From NCBI GenBank assembly GCA_030834895.1, contig JAUQXA010000024.1:434001-498000 (forward strand): a stretch of DNA of 64,000 bases, in the 5' to 3' direction. Positions 49,231-58,585 of the stretch are shown piece after piece. Below the pieces are notes generated by a model that was not told the DNA's origin, did no database searches, and was given only the letters and a program-made list of their open reading frames with translations. The DNA comes from Anaerolineales bacterium. GTDB taxonomy: Bacteria; Chloroflexota; Anaerolineae; Anaerolineales; Villigracilaceae. Made by a program: the position numbers and the translations under genes. Numbering within the stretch: the stretch's first letter is position 1; every line of letters begins with the position of its first letter.

Positions 49231-50895
49231 ATGAAACACAAACTGTTCTATCTGTTGGTTCTGGCTGCCCTGCTGTTTTCGGCGTGTGGAGGTACACCTT
49301 CCATGTCCACCGAAGCCGCCACGGGTGAATCCGCCGCCCCGTCGGTTGTCCGTGTTGGGTGGGCGGGCAGTCCGGATTCTCTCAACCCAGGCATGGGCGT
49401 CCTGGTCGAAGCATATACGATCTATGAACTGGTGTACGACTCCATGTACGAACTCAACCTGGACGGTTCCTTCACCCTTACCCTGGCCGATAGTGTCGAA
49501 CGCTCCGACGACGGACTGGTTTACGCCTTCACGATTAAGGACGGCATCAAGTGGCATGATGGCAAGCCGTTGACCGCCGAGGATGTATCCTTTACCTATA
49601 ATCTGTACATGGATACCCCTGAATATGCCTATCTGAACGGATACTACACCACGTACTTCGACAGCATCAAAGCCGAAGGCAACAAAGTCATTCTCACGTT
49701 AACCGAAGCGATCCCCAACATTGAAAGCCAGCTGGTCTTCCTCTATATTTTGCCCAAGCACATCTGGGAAGGTGTGGACAAGCTTGAGTACGAAAATTTC
49801 GAGATGATTGGTTCGGGCCCATTCAAGATGAAGGAATATGCTCAGAATGAATTCGTCCATCTAATCGCCAACAAGGACCATTTTGCCACACCGCCCAGGG
49901 TGGACGAGGTCATCTTCCAGACTTTCGAGAATCAGGATGCGCTCGTGCAGGCAATCAAGACCGGGCAGGTGGATATGATCACCGAAATGCCCAACACTGC
50001 TGTTGTGGCTTTGAAGAGTGCTGAGAATGTGGAAGTGGTGGTCGGATCGCCGCTTGCCCCCGATGTTTCCGACATTATCTTCAACCAGTTGGAGGATGAA
50101 AACTGCCCGAAGGATGAAGGCGGCATCTGCACAGGACATCCCGCCCTGCGCGACCGCGATGTGCGCCTTGCATTGGCGCACGCCACCGATAAAAAGAAAC
50201 TGATCGATGTTATTCTGCTCGGGCTTGGCACACCAGGGTTAACTCTCATTCCCGACGGGTTGGGAGTTTGGTACAACAACTCCCTCAAGGACTATGAGTT
50301 TGATATTGCGAAAGCCAACCAGATTTTGGATGACGCGGGATACAAGGACACCGATGGCGATGGAGTGCGCGACATGCCTGACGGCTCACGCCCGTTAACC
50401 TTCCGCTTGAACTGGCCCAGTGATAGCTTGACCGCGCCGCGCCTGGCTGAATTGCTCAGCGAGATGTGGGGACAGGTGGGTGTCTCCCTTGAAATGCAGG
50501 CTGTTGACCCGGACGCTTTGACTGCCCAGTGTTGTCCCGCCTTCGATTTCGACATCATGCTTTGGGGTTGGAGTTCCGACCCCGATCCCAGCGCGCTGCT
50601 TTACGTTTACACTACAGAGGCAATCCCGACTGGTTCCAGCGAAACGGGTTACTCGAACTCCACCTACGATGAACTGTACGCCAAACAGCAGACTGCGCTT
50701 GATTTCGACAGCAGAAAAGATGTTGTCTGGGAGATGCAGAAGATTGTGCATGACGACGTGGTCTACATCATCCCCTGGTACGCCCAGAATACCCAGGCGT
50801 TCCGTACAGACCGCTTCAAAGGCTGGATTACCGACCAGGCGAAAGTCGAACTTTCAGATGTGACTTCGCTGGTGGTTATCGAACCTGTCAAGTAA
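49231..50895 (+). CDS. ABC peptide transporter, substrate-binding lipoprotein (family 5), set 2
   Basis: 554 residues from ATG 49231 (GGAGAGGAG upstream). Lipobox LLFSAC, then the family 5 fold: RVGWAGSPDSLNPGMGV, FTIKDGIKWHDGKPLTAEDV, MIGSGPFKMKEYAQ, RDVRLALAHATDKKKLI and ILDDAGYKDTDGDGVRDM. It is only moderately similar to the set 1 protein, so the ligand range probably differs. A stem-loop (50909-50940) follows before the permease. Confidence 0.94.
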   Translation: MKHKLFYLLVLAALLFSACGGTPSMSTEAATGESAAPSVVRVGWAGSPDSLNPGMGVLVEAYTIYELVYDSMYELNLDGSFTLTLADSVERSDDGLVYAFTIKDGIKWHDGKPLTAEDVSFTYNLYMDTPEYAYLNGYYTTYFDSIKAEGNKVILTLTEAIPNIESQLVFLYILPKHIWEGVDKLEYENFEMIGSGPFKMKEYAQNEFVHLIANKDHFATPPRVDEVIFQTFENQDALVQAIKTGQVDMITEMPNTAVVALKSAENVEVVVGSPLAPDVSDIIFNQLEDENCPKDEGGICTGHPALRDRDVRLALAHATDKKKLIDVILLGLGTPGLTLIPDGLGVWYNNSLKDYEFDIAKANQILDDAGYKDTDGDGVRDMPDGSRPLTFRLNWPSDSLTAPRLAELLSEMWGQVGVSLEMQAVDPDALTAQCCPAFDFDIMLWGWSSDPDPSALLYVYTTEAIPTGSSETGYSNSTYDELYAKQQTALDFDSRKDVVWEMQKIVHDDVVYIIPWYAQNTQAFRTDRFKGWITDQAKVELSDVTSLVVIEPVK

Positions 50896-50908
50896 ATTCC
50901 CTGCTTTC

Positions 50909-50940
50909 GCTCTGTCGGGGGGCTTAGCCCCCGACAGAGC
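50909..50940 (+). promoter_or_regulatory. Intercistronic stem-loop after binding-protein gene 2
   Basis: GCTCTGTCGGGGG and CCCCCGACAGAGC pair around a short GCTTAG loop, without a T-run. The position is the same as in set 1. Confidence 0.78.
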
Positions 50941-50967
50941 GTCCCAACTACTTTCAAGGAGTGAACC

Positions 50968-51996
50968 TTGAATCGTACCCGTGCCCTGCTCAAAAAAGCA
51001 GCATGGTCCCTGTTTACCATTCTGTTTGTTATTGTTTTGAATTTCTTTTTATTTCGCGTTCTGCCCGGTGATCCGGCTAGGGCGGGGATTCGTGATCCGC
51101 GTTTGAAGAAGGATGCCATCGAAGCCTTGCGGATGCGCTTTGGGCTGGACAAGCCCGTCATTAACTGTTTTGAATCCCTCAACCCAATCAAACTGGGTAG
51201 TTGTACCGTCAACCCGCTGGACACGCAGTTCTTCATTTACGTTCGCAACCTGGCACAGGGCGAATTGGGATTCAGTTACCACACCAACCGTCCCGTTGGA
51301 GATATTCTGGCGGAAAGGCTGTGGAACACGGTCCTGCTGATTGGCGCAGGGCAAATTCTCTCGATTATCATCGGTATGACATTTGGCATTGTTGCAGCAT
51401 GGAAGATGCGAACCCCTGTTGACTTTGCCGCCGTCAGCGCCAGTCTGGTCGCATGGAGCCTGCCCACCTTCTGGCTGGGAATCATCCTGCTGTTTTGGGG
51501 CAGCTACAGCGGTCTGCCGCTTGCGGGCAAGGCGACACCGGGGATGAGTTCGATGCCGGTTACGCAGCAATGGTTCGACATTGCCCAGCATTTGTTCCTT
51601 CCCACGCTGACCTACACCATCGTTTACATGGGCGAATACACCCTCATCATGCGTTCCAGTTTGATGGACGTTCTTTCGGAGGATTACATCCTGACCGCAA
51701 AAGCAAAAGGCTTGAGTACCTTTCAAATTTTGAAGGACCATGCCCTCAAGAACGCCATGCTGCCGTTGGTGACGGTGATTGCCATCAACCTTGGCTTCAC
51801 GGTGGCTGGCGCGATTCAAATCGAAACGGTATTTTCATGGCCCGGACTGGGTTTATCGATTTATGAGGCGGTGGGACGGCGCGATTTTCCCGTTTTGCAG
51901 GGCGCGTTCATATTGATTGCGATCGCGGTCATCATAGCTAACTTTTTGGCAGACCTGACCTACACCTATCTCGACCCGCGCGTGCGAACGGAGTAG
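50968..51996 (+). CDS. ABC peptide transporter permease (DppB type), set 2
   Basis: 342 residues, start TTG 50968 with CAAGGAGTGAACC upstream. N-terminal LKKAAWSLFTILFVIVLNFF, LPGDPARAGIRDPRL, the long periplasm-facing loop with a cysteine pair (INCFESLNPIKLGSCTVNP), the core with EAA loop YILTAKAKGLSTFQI and the ending DLTYTYLDPRVRTE. Pairs with the permease half of the next gene, which starts 3 bases later. Confidence 0.93.
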   Translation: MNRTRALLKKAAWSLFTILFVIVLNFFLFRVLPGDPARAGIRDPRLKKDAIEALRMRFGLDKPVINCFESLNPIKLGSCTVNPLDTQFFIYVRNLAQGELGFSYHTNRPVGDILAERLWNTVLLIGAGQILSIIIGMTFGIVAAWKMRTPVDFAAVSASLVAWSLPTFWLGIILLFWGSYSGLPLAGKATPGMSSMPVTQQWFDIAQHLFLPTLTYTIVYMGEYTLIMRSSLMDVLSEDYILTAKAKGLSTFQILKDHALKNAMLPLVTVIAINLGFTVAGAIQIETVFSWPGLGLSIYEAVGRRDFPVLQGAFILIAIAVIIANFLADLTYTYLDPRVRTE

Positions 51997-51999
51997 CCA

Positions 52000-53916
52000 A
52001 TGGACTCCAGACAAAATCAATTCAAGGAACGTTGGCTGAACTTCTGGCGGATCTTCAAAAAGAGCCGCATCGGCATTGTCGGGCTGGTCATGTTGCTGGT
52101 GATCATCTTCGTGGCGATCTTTGCACCGCTCATCGCTCCCTACGATTCATCCTCGACCGAATCGGTCACCATCAATGACATTTACAACCCGCCGAGCGCC
52201 GCTCACTGGTTCGGGACCGACGACGCGGGTCAGGATGTCTTCTCGAACTTCGTCTTTGGCGCGCGTATCTCGCTGATAGTCGGATTCTTCGCCGCCTTCA
52301 TCTCCATTGCCATCGGTGGGACGCTTGGATTGGTGGCGGGCTTCTTCGGCGGACGCTGGGAAAATTTCATCATGCGTTTCACCGACATCATGCTCGTCAT
52401 CCCGGACCTGCCATTGATGGTGGTGGTGGTGGCGTTGACCAAGCCTTCGCTGCTGAACATCATCTTCGTTATCGGCTTGCTCGGCTGGACGACCACCGCC
52501 CGCGTCGTTCGCTCGCAGACGTTGGCGGTCAAATCGCGCAAGTTCGTTTTGCGCGCGCGCGCTGTCGGCGCTGGAAACGGTCACATCATTTCACATCACA
52601 TCCTGCCGCTGGTGATGCCCATTCTCGTTGTACAGGGGGTGCTGGTGGTTTCAATTGCCATTCTCGACGAAAGCGCATTGTCCTTCCTCGGACTCGGCGA
52701 CCCAACCACCCTCTCATGGGGGCAAATGCTCAATTATGCCTTCGGGCGCGGTGCGATGTCCGTCGGAGCGTGGTGGGCGTTGGTTGCCCCAGGTCTGGGT
52801 ATTGTATGGATCGTCCTCGGGCTAACTCTGCTTGGGCAGGGACTGGAGCAAATCCTCAATCCCAGGCTGGAATCACATCACTTGATGCCGGGTAGACCTA
52901 CAATCCAGAGTGGGGTGGGGGAGTTGGAGCGAGATAGGCAAGCCCTGCTCGAAGTCCGGGACGTATCCATCCACTATATCAACGAAGACAAGCCGCCTGC
53001 GTGCGCAGTTGAAAACGTCAGTTTTACTTTGAACAAGGGCGAGTTGATTGGGTTGGTGGGGGAAAGCGGCTGTGGCAAGACTACCCTCATGTTGTCCCTG
53101 CTTCGGCTGCTTCCCTCCGCGGGACAGATTGTGGGCGGCAGGGTTTTCTTCGATGGCAAAGACCTGACTGCCGTCAGCGACGAGGAGTTGAACAGAATCC
53201 GCTGGAAGGAAATTTCGATTGTCTTTCAGGGTGCGATGAACGCGCTTAACCCTGTGCGGACAGTGGGCGACCAGATTGCCGAAGCGATCATCAAACATGT
53301 CCCACATACCCTGGATTATTCGCATGACAAATTACAGGCACGGGTTACAGAACTGCTCGACCTTGTGGGCATTGCCGCGGACCACAAGGACCATTATCCG
53401 CACCAATATTCGGGAGGGATGCGCCAGCGCGCGATGATTGCCATGGCTCTGGCCTGTGAGCCGCAAGTCATCATTGCCGATGAGCCGACCACCGCGCTGG
53501 ATGTGATGATCCAGGCACAGATTTTGGAACTGCTGGACAGCCTGCGAAAGAAGTTGGGACTTGCCATCATTTTCGTCACGCATGACCTCGGTGTGGTGGC
53601 GGAAATGTGTGACCGGGTGTTGGTAATGTATGGCGGCGTGACTGCCGAATACGCCGATGTGGATACGATCTACAATGAGGCAAGTCACCCATACACACAG
53701 GAATTGCTGAAAGCCTTTCCCGACCTGACCAAACCAAAAAAGAAACTGTCCTCAATTCCTGGTTACCCGCCGCGATTGGAGGCACTGCCAGCGGGATGTC
53801 GTTTTGCGCCGCGCTGTCCCGTTGCTTTTGATCGCTGTCACGCCGAACAGCCGTCCCTGCATAAACTGAGTCAAAACCACGTTGCAAGTTGTCATCTCCT
53901 CGAGGCGTCCAAATGA
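52000..53916 (+). CDS. Fused ABC permease (DppC type) and ATPase (DppD type)
   Basis: 638 residues. Residues about 1-290 are a complete DppC permease ([43 protein letters not shown] loop [30 protein letters not shown]). After a linker ([19 protein letters not shown]) residues about 312-638 are a complete ATPase: Walker [11 protein letters not shown] loop [11 protein letters not shown], signature YSGGMRQRA, Walker [10 protein letters not shown] loop THDLG and the oligopeptide C-terminal [14 protein letters not shown]. The usual systems have these as two genes. The permease start is 3 bases after the preceding gene, and the stop overlaps the next start. Confidence 0.95.
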   Translation: MDSRQNQFKERWLNFWRIFKKSRIGIVGLVMLLVIIFVAIFAPLIAPYDSSSTESVTINDIYNPPSAAHWFGTDDAGQDVFSNFVFGARISLIVGFFAAFISIAIGGTLGLVAGFFGGRWENFIMRFTDIMLVIPDLPLMVVVVALTKPSLLNIIFVIGLLGWTTTARVVRSQTLAVKSRKFVLRARAVGAGNGHIISHHILPLVMPILVVQGVLVVSIAILDESALSFLGLGDPTTLSWGQMLNYAFGRGAMSVGAWWALVAPGLGIVWIVLGLTLLGQGLEQILNPRLESHHLMPGRPTIQSGVGELERDRQALLEVRDVSIHYINEDKPPACAVENVSFTLNKGELIGLVGESGCGKTTLMLSLLRLLPSAGQIVGGRVFFDGKDLTAVSDEELNRIRWKEISIVFQGAMNALNPVRTVGDQIAEAIIKHVPHTLDYSHDKLQARVTELLDLVGIAADHKDHYPHQYSGGMRQRAMIAMALACEPQVIIADEPTTALDVMIQAQILELLDSLRKKLGLAIIFVTHDLGVVAEMCDRVLVMYGGVTAEYADVDTIYNEASHPYTQELLKAFPDLTKPKKKLSSIPGYPPRLEALPAGCRFAPRCPVAFDRCHAEQPSLHKLSQNHVASCHLLEASK

Positions 53917-54899
53917 ACACGGAAAACCTTCTAGAAATTCGCGGTTTGAAAAAATACTTCGACGCTGGACGCCCCACCTTATTTTCGCGCCAGTCGAAAT
54001 ATGTCCATGCGGTGGACGGAGTGAGTCTTAACCTCAGGCGCAGCGAAGTGATTGCCCTGGTGGGGGAGAGCGGTTGCGGTAAATCCACGCTTTCGCTTTT
54101 GTTGATTGGACTGGAGGAGCCGACCGAAGGCAATATCCTTTTCGAGGGACGCGACATCACGCATCTCAAAGAACACGAGCGCAAGGAGTTGCGTCGTAAA
54201 ATTCAAATGGTGTTTCAGGACCCGTACGAGTCTTTGAATCCCACCCAGACCATTGAAGAGATTATCAACGAACCTCTGTTGGTGCATGGAATTGCAAAGG
54301 ATAAAAAAGAGCGCGACGGGCGTGTCACGAAAGCTATGGAAGATGCGGGCTTGAAACCCGCTGAAGTCTATCTCAAGCGTTTTCCGCACGAACTTTCCGG
54401 CGGACAGCGCCAGCGTGTGGTCATTGCCGCCGCCCTTGTCCTCGAACCCGAAATCTTGCTCGCCGATGAACCCGTCTCGATGCTTGATGTTTCCATTCGC
54501 GCCGAGATCATCAACCTGCTGGCCGAACTCCGCATCACGCGCCAGATCGCAGTCATCTTCATCACACACGACCTTGGCTCCGTGGGTTTCTTCGCCGACC
54601 GTGTGGCGGTGATGTATCTTGGGCGTATCGTTGAGATTGGTACCATGCTCGAGGTGTTGGAAAAGTCGCAGCACCCGTACACCAAAGCATTACTTTCCGT
54701 CATCCCTGTTCCCAACCCGCGCCTGCGGCGCGAGCGTATCATTTTGCAGGGCGAGACTCCCAACCCAATCGACTTGCCGACTGGCTGCCGCTTCCATCCG
54801 CGCTGTCCTGTGGCGATGCCCATCTGCAGGGACAGCGACCCGCCATTTGTCACGCTCAGCGACACACACTCCGCCGCGTGTTTACTGTTGATACGATAA
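53913..54899 (+). CDS. ABC peptide transporter ATPase (DppF/OppF type)
   Basis: 328 residues from ATG 53913 (overlap ATGA with the fused gene). Walker A GESGCGKST, Q loop VFQDPYESLNP, signature LSGGQRQRV, Walker B ILLADEPVSMLD, H loop THDLG and the C-terminal CRFHPRCPVAMPIC. Together with the ATPase half of the fusion it gives the heterodimeric motor of the importer, and probably drives set 1 as well. Confidence 0.95.
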   Translation: MNTENLLEIRGLKKYFDAGRPTLFSRQSKYVHAVDGVSLNLRRSEVIALVGESGCGKSTLSLLLIGLEEPTEGNILFEGRDITHLKEHERKELRRKIQMVFQDPYESLNPTQTIEEIINEPLLVHGIAKDKKERDGRVTKAMEDAGLKPAEVYLKRFPHELSGGQRQRVVIAAALVLEPEILLADEPVSMLDVSIRAEIINLLAELRITRQIAVIFITHDLGSVGFFADRVAVMYLGRIVEIGTMLEVLEKSQHPYTKALLSVIPVPNPRLRRERIILQGETPNPIDLPTGCRFHPRCPVAMPICRDSDPPFVTLSDTHSAACLLLIR

Positions 54900-54902
54900 A
54901 TC

Positions 54903-54924
54903 GTCCTGAGCGCAGTCGAAGGAC
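54903..54924. repeat. Palindromic repeat family B
   Basis: GTCCTGAGCGCAGTCGAAGGAC; the outer GTCCT / AGGAC arms pair. Confidence 0.75.
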
Positions 54925-54958
54925 ATTTATCCCTCTGCGCTCCGACAACACTCAGCGC

Positions 54959-54972
54959 GTATAATTGTGAAA
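54959..54972 (+). promoter_or_regulatory. -10 element close to start codon (possible leaderless message)
   Basis: TATAAT lies at about 54959-54964 and the ATG at 54972, separated by TGTGAAA-like sequence with no ribosome site. Confidence 0.45.
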
Positions 54973-55748
54973 TGGAAATCACAAGCTTACAAAACCCAAA
55001 AATAAAACATATCGTCAAATTGCGTGAGGATAAGCGCCAACGGCAACGGGATGGATTAATGCTGGTGGAAGGACACGACGAACTGACTCTGGCTCTGAGC
55101 AGTGGTTTGATTCCACAGATGCTTTTGACTGCGCCCGAACTTGACCCCGCTCCGTTGGATATTTCCCACACTGACATCACCACCGTCACCCGCGCTGTCT
55201 TCGAAAAGATTTCCTACCGTGACAATCCCGACGGTTGGCTGGGAGTCTTTCCCATCCCCAAAACCTCGCTTGCCGACTTGAAACTGAGCGCGTCGCCTTT
55301 GGTCATCGTGGCTGAGTCGGTCGAGAAGCCCGGCAACCTTGGGGCGATTCTCCGCACAGCCGACGCTGCTCACGTGGATGCGCTCCTCGTCTGTGACCCA
55401 CGTGTAGACTTGTGGAATCCCAACGTTGTCCGCGCCAGCCGGGGAACCGTCTTCAACGTGCCAACCGTCGAGGTGGATTCACAGTCCGCGTTGACGTGGC
55501 TCAGGCTAAAGGGAATGCGCGTGCTGGCAGCGACCCCTTCCGCTGAAACCTTGTATACCGAGGTTGACATGAAACAGCCTGTCGCCATCGCCGTTGGCAC
55601 CGAGGATGAAGGACTGTCTGATTTCTGGATGGACAACGCCGACTTGAAAGTTCTGATTCCAATGATGGGGAAAGTCAATTCATTGAATGTTTCGATTGCC
55701 ACAGCATTGATTACCTACGAGGTGATCAGGCAGAGAAACGCCTTCTGA
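54972..55748 (+). CDS. SpoU/TrmH-family RNA methyltransferase with substrate-binding domain
   Basis: 258 residues. N-terminal substrate-binding part (MEITSLQNPKIKHIVKLRED, RQRDGLMLVEGHDELTLAL), then the SPOUT domain: motif 1 VEKPGNLGAILRTADAAHVD, motif 2 PVAIAVGTEDEGLSDFWMDN and motif 3 IPMMGKVNSLNVSIATALIT. The layout is that of 23S rRNA ribose methyltransferases (TsnR/RlmB-like). It is likely leaderless, as judged from the TATAAT so close to the ATG. Confidence 0.92.
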   Translation: MEITSLQNPKIKHIVKLREDKRQRQRDGLMLVEGHDELTLALSSGLIPQMLLTAPELDPAPLDISHTDITTVTRAVFEKISYRDNPDGWLGVFPIPKTSLADLKLSASPLVIVAESVEKPGNLGAILRTADAAHVDALLVCDPRVDLWNPNVVRASRGTVFNVPTVEVDSQSALTWLRLKGMRVLAATPSAETLYTEVDMKQPVAIAVGTEDEGLSDFWMDNADLKVLIPMMGKVNSLNVSIATALITYEVIRQRNAF

Positions 55749-55777
55749 TGCCTTTAAAAAAACAAGGAGGTTAGTAA

Positions 55778-56779
55778 GTGAGTTTTTCATCTCAGAATCG
55801 TAAATTAACGGAACAGGAGAAAACCGCCCGCACAGCCCTTAACCATGCGATTTCATTACACCTGGAGGGAAACAAGTCAGGGGCTTTAAAGGCAATTCGA
55901 CAGGCTCTTGCGCTTGACCCATCCCTGGCTCAGGAAAAATTGACACTTAACCTGGCTCAGCAACTTACCGGGCTTCCACCGCAGGATGCGCTCCTGCTTT
56001 TGAATAACGTCGCGGAGGGGAAAAGGCTGGTTCAATCCTCAAAAAAGGACGACCGTCGAACAACGACAATCAGACCGTTGGTTCCCGTGTACGCCTTATT
56101 TTTTCTGCTGATTGTTTTGACTGGCATGATTGCTTTTGGGCTGGCGTCTGGAAAATTCAAAGGCACCATTCAACAGTGGCGCTTAATGCAACAACAGGCA
56201 GATGCGCACGAGTTGGACGGACGTGAATACTATCTGTTTGTGCCTGAAGGAACTCCACCTCAGGATGGCTGGCCGGTTGTTGTCGCTCTTCATGGACTTG
56301 GTGGAGAGGGACGGCAAATGTTATGGCTGGCTGAAAACTTTGTTCCCGCAGGGGCGATCTTTATCGCCCCCACCTATCATAGGTATGAGCCATATCCGGG
56401 AGATGGTCCCATCAAACCGTTCAGCCATCTCCTGAAAGAGGTCGGGGAGAAATACCCCGTTCAATCACGCGGGGCAATTTTATTGGGATACTCGCAGGGG
56501 GGTACTTTTGCATTTCGTTTCTCGTTACGACACCCTGAACAGGTATATTCTGTTGTAACGGCAGGAGCCCCCGAGTTTGACCAGATTTTTTCGCCGCTGC
56601 CATCCATGCCATATTATTTTACCTGGGGAGAATTAGATGGACTGCAAAATTATGTAATCCCCCGCAACGTTCGTCCCCTGCAACAGGCTGGATATGATAT
56701 CAAGACCTATGTCATTCCCGGCTATGGGCATGAAGTCATGCCTTTTGCAATCGAACTGACATTGAACCTGATTCGATAG
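55778..56779 (+). CDS. Membrane-anchored alpha/beta hydrolase with TPR-like head
   Basis: 333 residues, start GTG 55778 fixed by CAAGGAGG. The head (about 1-85) has a TPR-like helix pair (ALNHAISLHLEGNKSGALKA, LALDPSLAQEKLTLNLAQQL). A membrane helix follows at about 105-127 (PVYALFFLLIVLTGMIAFGLA). The outside domain is a feruloyl esterase/phospholipase-type hydrolase: VVVALHGLGGEGRQM, nucleophile GYSQGGTFAFRFSLRHP, TWGELDGLQNY and catalytic His in IPGYGHEVM. The substrate is unknown. The TPR-like cytoplasmic part may dock a partner. Confidence 0.85.
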   Translation: MSFSSQNRKLTEQEKTARTALNHAISLHLEGNKSGALKAIRQALALDPSLAQEKLTLNLAQQLTGLPPQDALLLLNNVAEGKRLVQSSKKDDRRTTTIRPLVPVYALFFLLIVLTGMIAFGLASGKFKGTIQQWRLMQQQADAHELDGREYYLFVPEGTPPQDGWPVVVALHGLGGEGRQMLWLAENFVPAGAIFIAPTYHRYEPYPGDGPIKPFSHLLKEVGEKYPVQSRGAILLGYSQGGTFAFRFSLRHPEQVYSVVTAGAPEFDQIFSPLPSMPYYFTWGELDGLQNYVIPRNVRPLQQAGYDIKTYVIPGYGHEVMPFAIELTLNLIR

Positions 56780-56790
56780 GGTTGAATTTT

Positions 56791-57738
56791 ATGAAGGCGC
56801 TATGGCTTGAAAACAACAAAACATCCCTGCGCGAAATTCTGCAGTCTGATAAACCCGGCGAAGCGTTGATCAAGATTCGCAAGGCGGGGATTTGCAGTAC
56901 GGACCTGGAACTGGTCAAAGGCTATTATCCGTACACAGGCGTGTTGGGACATGAATTCGTCGGCGAGGTGGTCAGCGCGCCCGATGCTTCATGGGTTGGC
57001 CAGCGGGTGGTGGGGGAGATTAATGCCGTCTGCGGCAAATGCGAGTCCTGCCTGAGTGGACGCCCAACTCATTGCGAGTCCCGCACGGTATTGGGCATCG
57101 CCAACCGTGATGGCGTTTTTGCAGAATATACAACTTTGCCTGTGGAGAATTTGCACCGCGTTCCCGATTCTGTCCCCGATGAAATGGCGGTATTTACAGA
57201 GCCACTTGCCGCCGCTTTGGAAATTCAACAGCAAATCCAAATCAAGCCGACTGACCACGTACTGCTCGTCGGCGCGGGCCGGCTGGGACAACTTGTCGCG
57301 CAGACGCTTGCGTTGACCGGTTGTGACTTGCATGTGCTGGTGCGACACGCCCATCCAAAAGCGCTGCTTGCCACGCGTGGAATCAAAACGATTGCCGAAG
57401 ATGAAATCCAGCCGCGCAGGTGGGATATCGTGGTCGAAGCCACTGGTTCGCCCGCCGGGTTTGACATCGCCCGCAAAGCCATCCGTCCGCGCGGGACGCT
57501 GGTGATGAAGTCAACTTACGCCGGGGAATTATCGATCAACTTTTCTCCGTTGGTTGTGGACGAGATCACCATCGTCGGCTCGCGCTGCGGACCGTTTGCT
57601 CCAGCCCTGCGCCTGCTCGAAAGACGTGAGGTTGACCCAACGGTCTTGATCTCGGCACAATATAAATTGGGAGAAGCGCTCAAAGCCTTCGATCATGCTG
57701 CACAACCGGGGGTGTTGAAGGTGTTAATTGAAATGTAG
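56791..57738 (+). CDS. Zinc-dependent medium-chain alcohol dehydrogenase
   Basis: 315 residues. Catalytic zinc region KAGICSTDLELVKGYYP and LGHEFVGEVV; structural zinc cysteines in CGKCESCLSGRPTHC; NAD(P)-binding GAGRLGQLVAQTLA with VEATGSPAGFDIARKAI. The protein is shorter than the usual ~345. ATG 56791 is preferred; a TTG at 56782 is in frame. It follows the hydrolase gene by 11 bases and may share its message. Specific substrate unknown. Confidence 0.92.
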   Translation: MKALWLENNKTSLREILQSDKPGEALIKIRKAGICSTDLELVKGYYPYTGVLGHEFVGEVVSAPDASWVGQRVVGEINAVCGKCESCLSGRPTHCESRTVLGIANRDGVFAEYTTLPVENLHRVPDSVPDEMAVFTEPLAAALEIQQQIQIKPTDHVLLVGAGRLGQLVAQTLALTGCDLHVLVRHAHPKALLATRGIKTIAEDEIQPRRWDIVVEATGSPAGFDIARKAIRPRGTLVMKSTYAGELSINFSPLVVDEITIVGSRCGPFAPALRLLERREVDPTVLISAQYKLGEALKAFDHAAQPGVLKVLIEM

Positions 57739-57773
57739 CGCTGCGCTTTGACTGCGCTCAGCGCGAAGAGCGG

Positions 57774-57805
57774 GATTCGTCCTGAGCGCAGTCGAAGGAC
57801 GAATC
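57774..57805. repeat. Palindromic repeat family B
   Basis: GATTCGTCCT and AGGACGAATC form a perfect 10-bp stem around GAGCGCAGTCGA. It may also serve as a barrier between the convergent genes. Confidence 0.85.
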
Positions 57806-57806
57806 A

Positions 57807-58439
57807 TCAAATCCACTTCAAGAAGCCAGCAAAGATGATTAGGCTGACGATAATGAGGACCCACAGCCCGCCGACGACTTGCAGTTTTTGTTTGAACTCC
57901 TTCATGTCGTAGACCCAAAAAGCAAAGACAAAGAACCACAGATAGCCAAAGATGAAAATCAGCAGGGGCATACTGCGACTCCACCACGGCCATTCCCAGG
58001 TGAGGGCATTGGCGGAGTTGAGCAGAATTTCAATGATCACCGAGAATAACGCGCCGCCGAACGCCACTGCCCAGCGGTTGGGAACTCCAAGATATTTGAA
58101 GTTCTTGTCGGGATGCAGCATCTTCGTCCAGATGATGCCCGCCACGGCGAACATGAACATGGTTTCGATGTTCAACCCCACGAGGATCAAATACGCGCTG
58201 GGACCCGGCTCCGCCCACATGGGAGCGTAGCCGTTGAAACGCAGGAAGAGGCTGTTGACGATCTCATTGACAAAGTCCGCGCCCCAAAATGCCAGCCCAG
58301 CCAGGATCAGGTTCCAGTTGCGCTTTTCAGATTCGACGGTGTAAACATAGAAAACGAACGCCAGCAGGGGAATGACGTACCACTGGAAATTGCTTCCATC
58401 ACGCAGGTGTGACAATGCTTGCAAGGTGAAATCAGACAT
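57807..58439 (-). CDS. Multi-pass membrane protein, unrecognised
   Basis: 210 residues with about six or seven hydrophobic helices: WYVIPLLAFVFYVYTVES, WNLILAGLAFWGADFVNEIV, AYLILVGLNIETMFMFAVAG, AVAFGGALFSVIIEILLNSA, MPLLIFIFGYLWFFVFAFWV and VGGLWVLIIVSLIIFAGFL. No catalytic motif recognised. GGAGGTCACC precedes the ATG. Conserved-looking polar residues in the helices (GADFVNEI, IETMF) could form a binding site; function unknown. Confidence 0.8.
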   Translation of the reverse strand: MSDFTLQALSHLRDGSNFQWYVIPLLAFVFYVYTVESEKRNWNLILAGLAFWGADFVNEIVNSLFLRFNGYAPMWAEPGPSAYLILVGLNIETMFMFAVAGIIWTKMLHPDKNFKYLGVPNRWAVAFGGALFSVIIEILLNSANALTWEWPWWSRSMPLLIFIFGYLWFFVFAFWVYDMKEFKQKLQVVGGLWVLIIVSLIIFAGFLKWI

Positions 58440-58463
58440 GGTGACCTCCGTTTGTAATTACCC

Positions 58464-58576
58464 GTCATTGCGAGTAGCGCAGAGCGCCACGAAGCAATCT
58501 CCGTGGTAATGAATAGGAGATTGCTTCGTCGGGCTGGGTCTCGACGGAACGCCTCGACAGCCTTCCTCGCAATGAC
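58464..58576. repeat. Palindromic repeat family A
   Basis: GTCATTGCGAGTAGCG at the left, CTTCCTCGCAATGAC at the right, with GAAGCAATCTCC / GGAGATTGCTTC inside. It lies between the membrane protein and the NB-ARC gene. Confidence 0.88.
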
Positions 58577-58585
58577 GGAGGGAAG

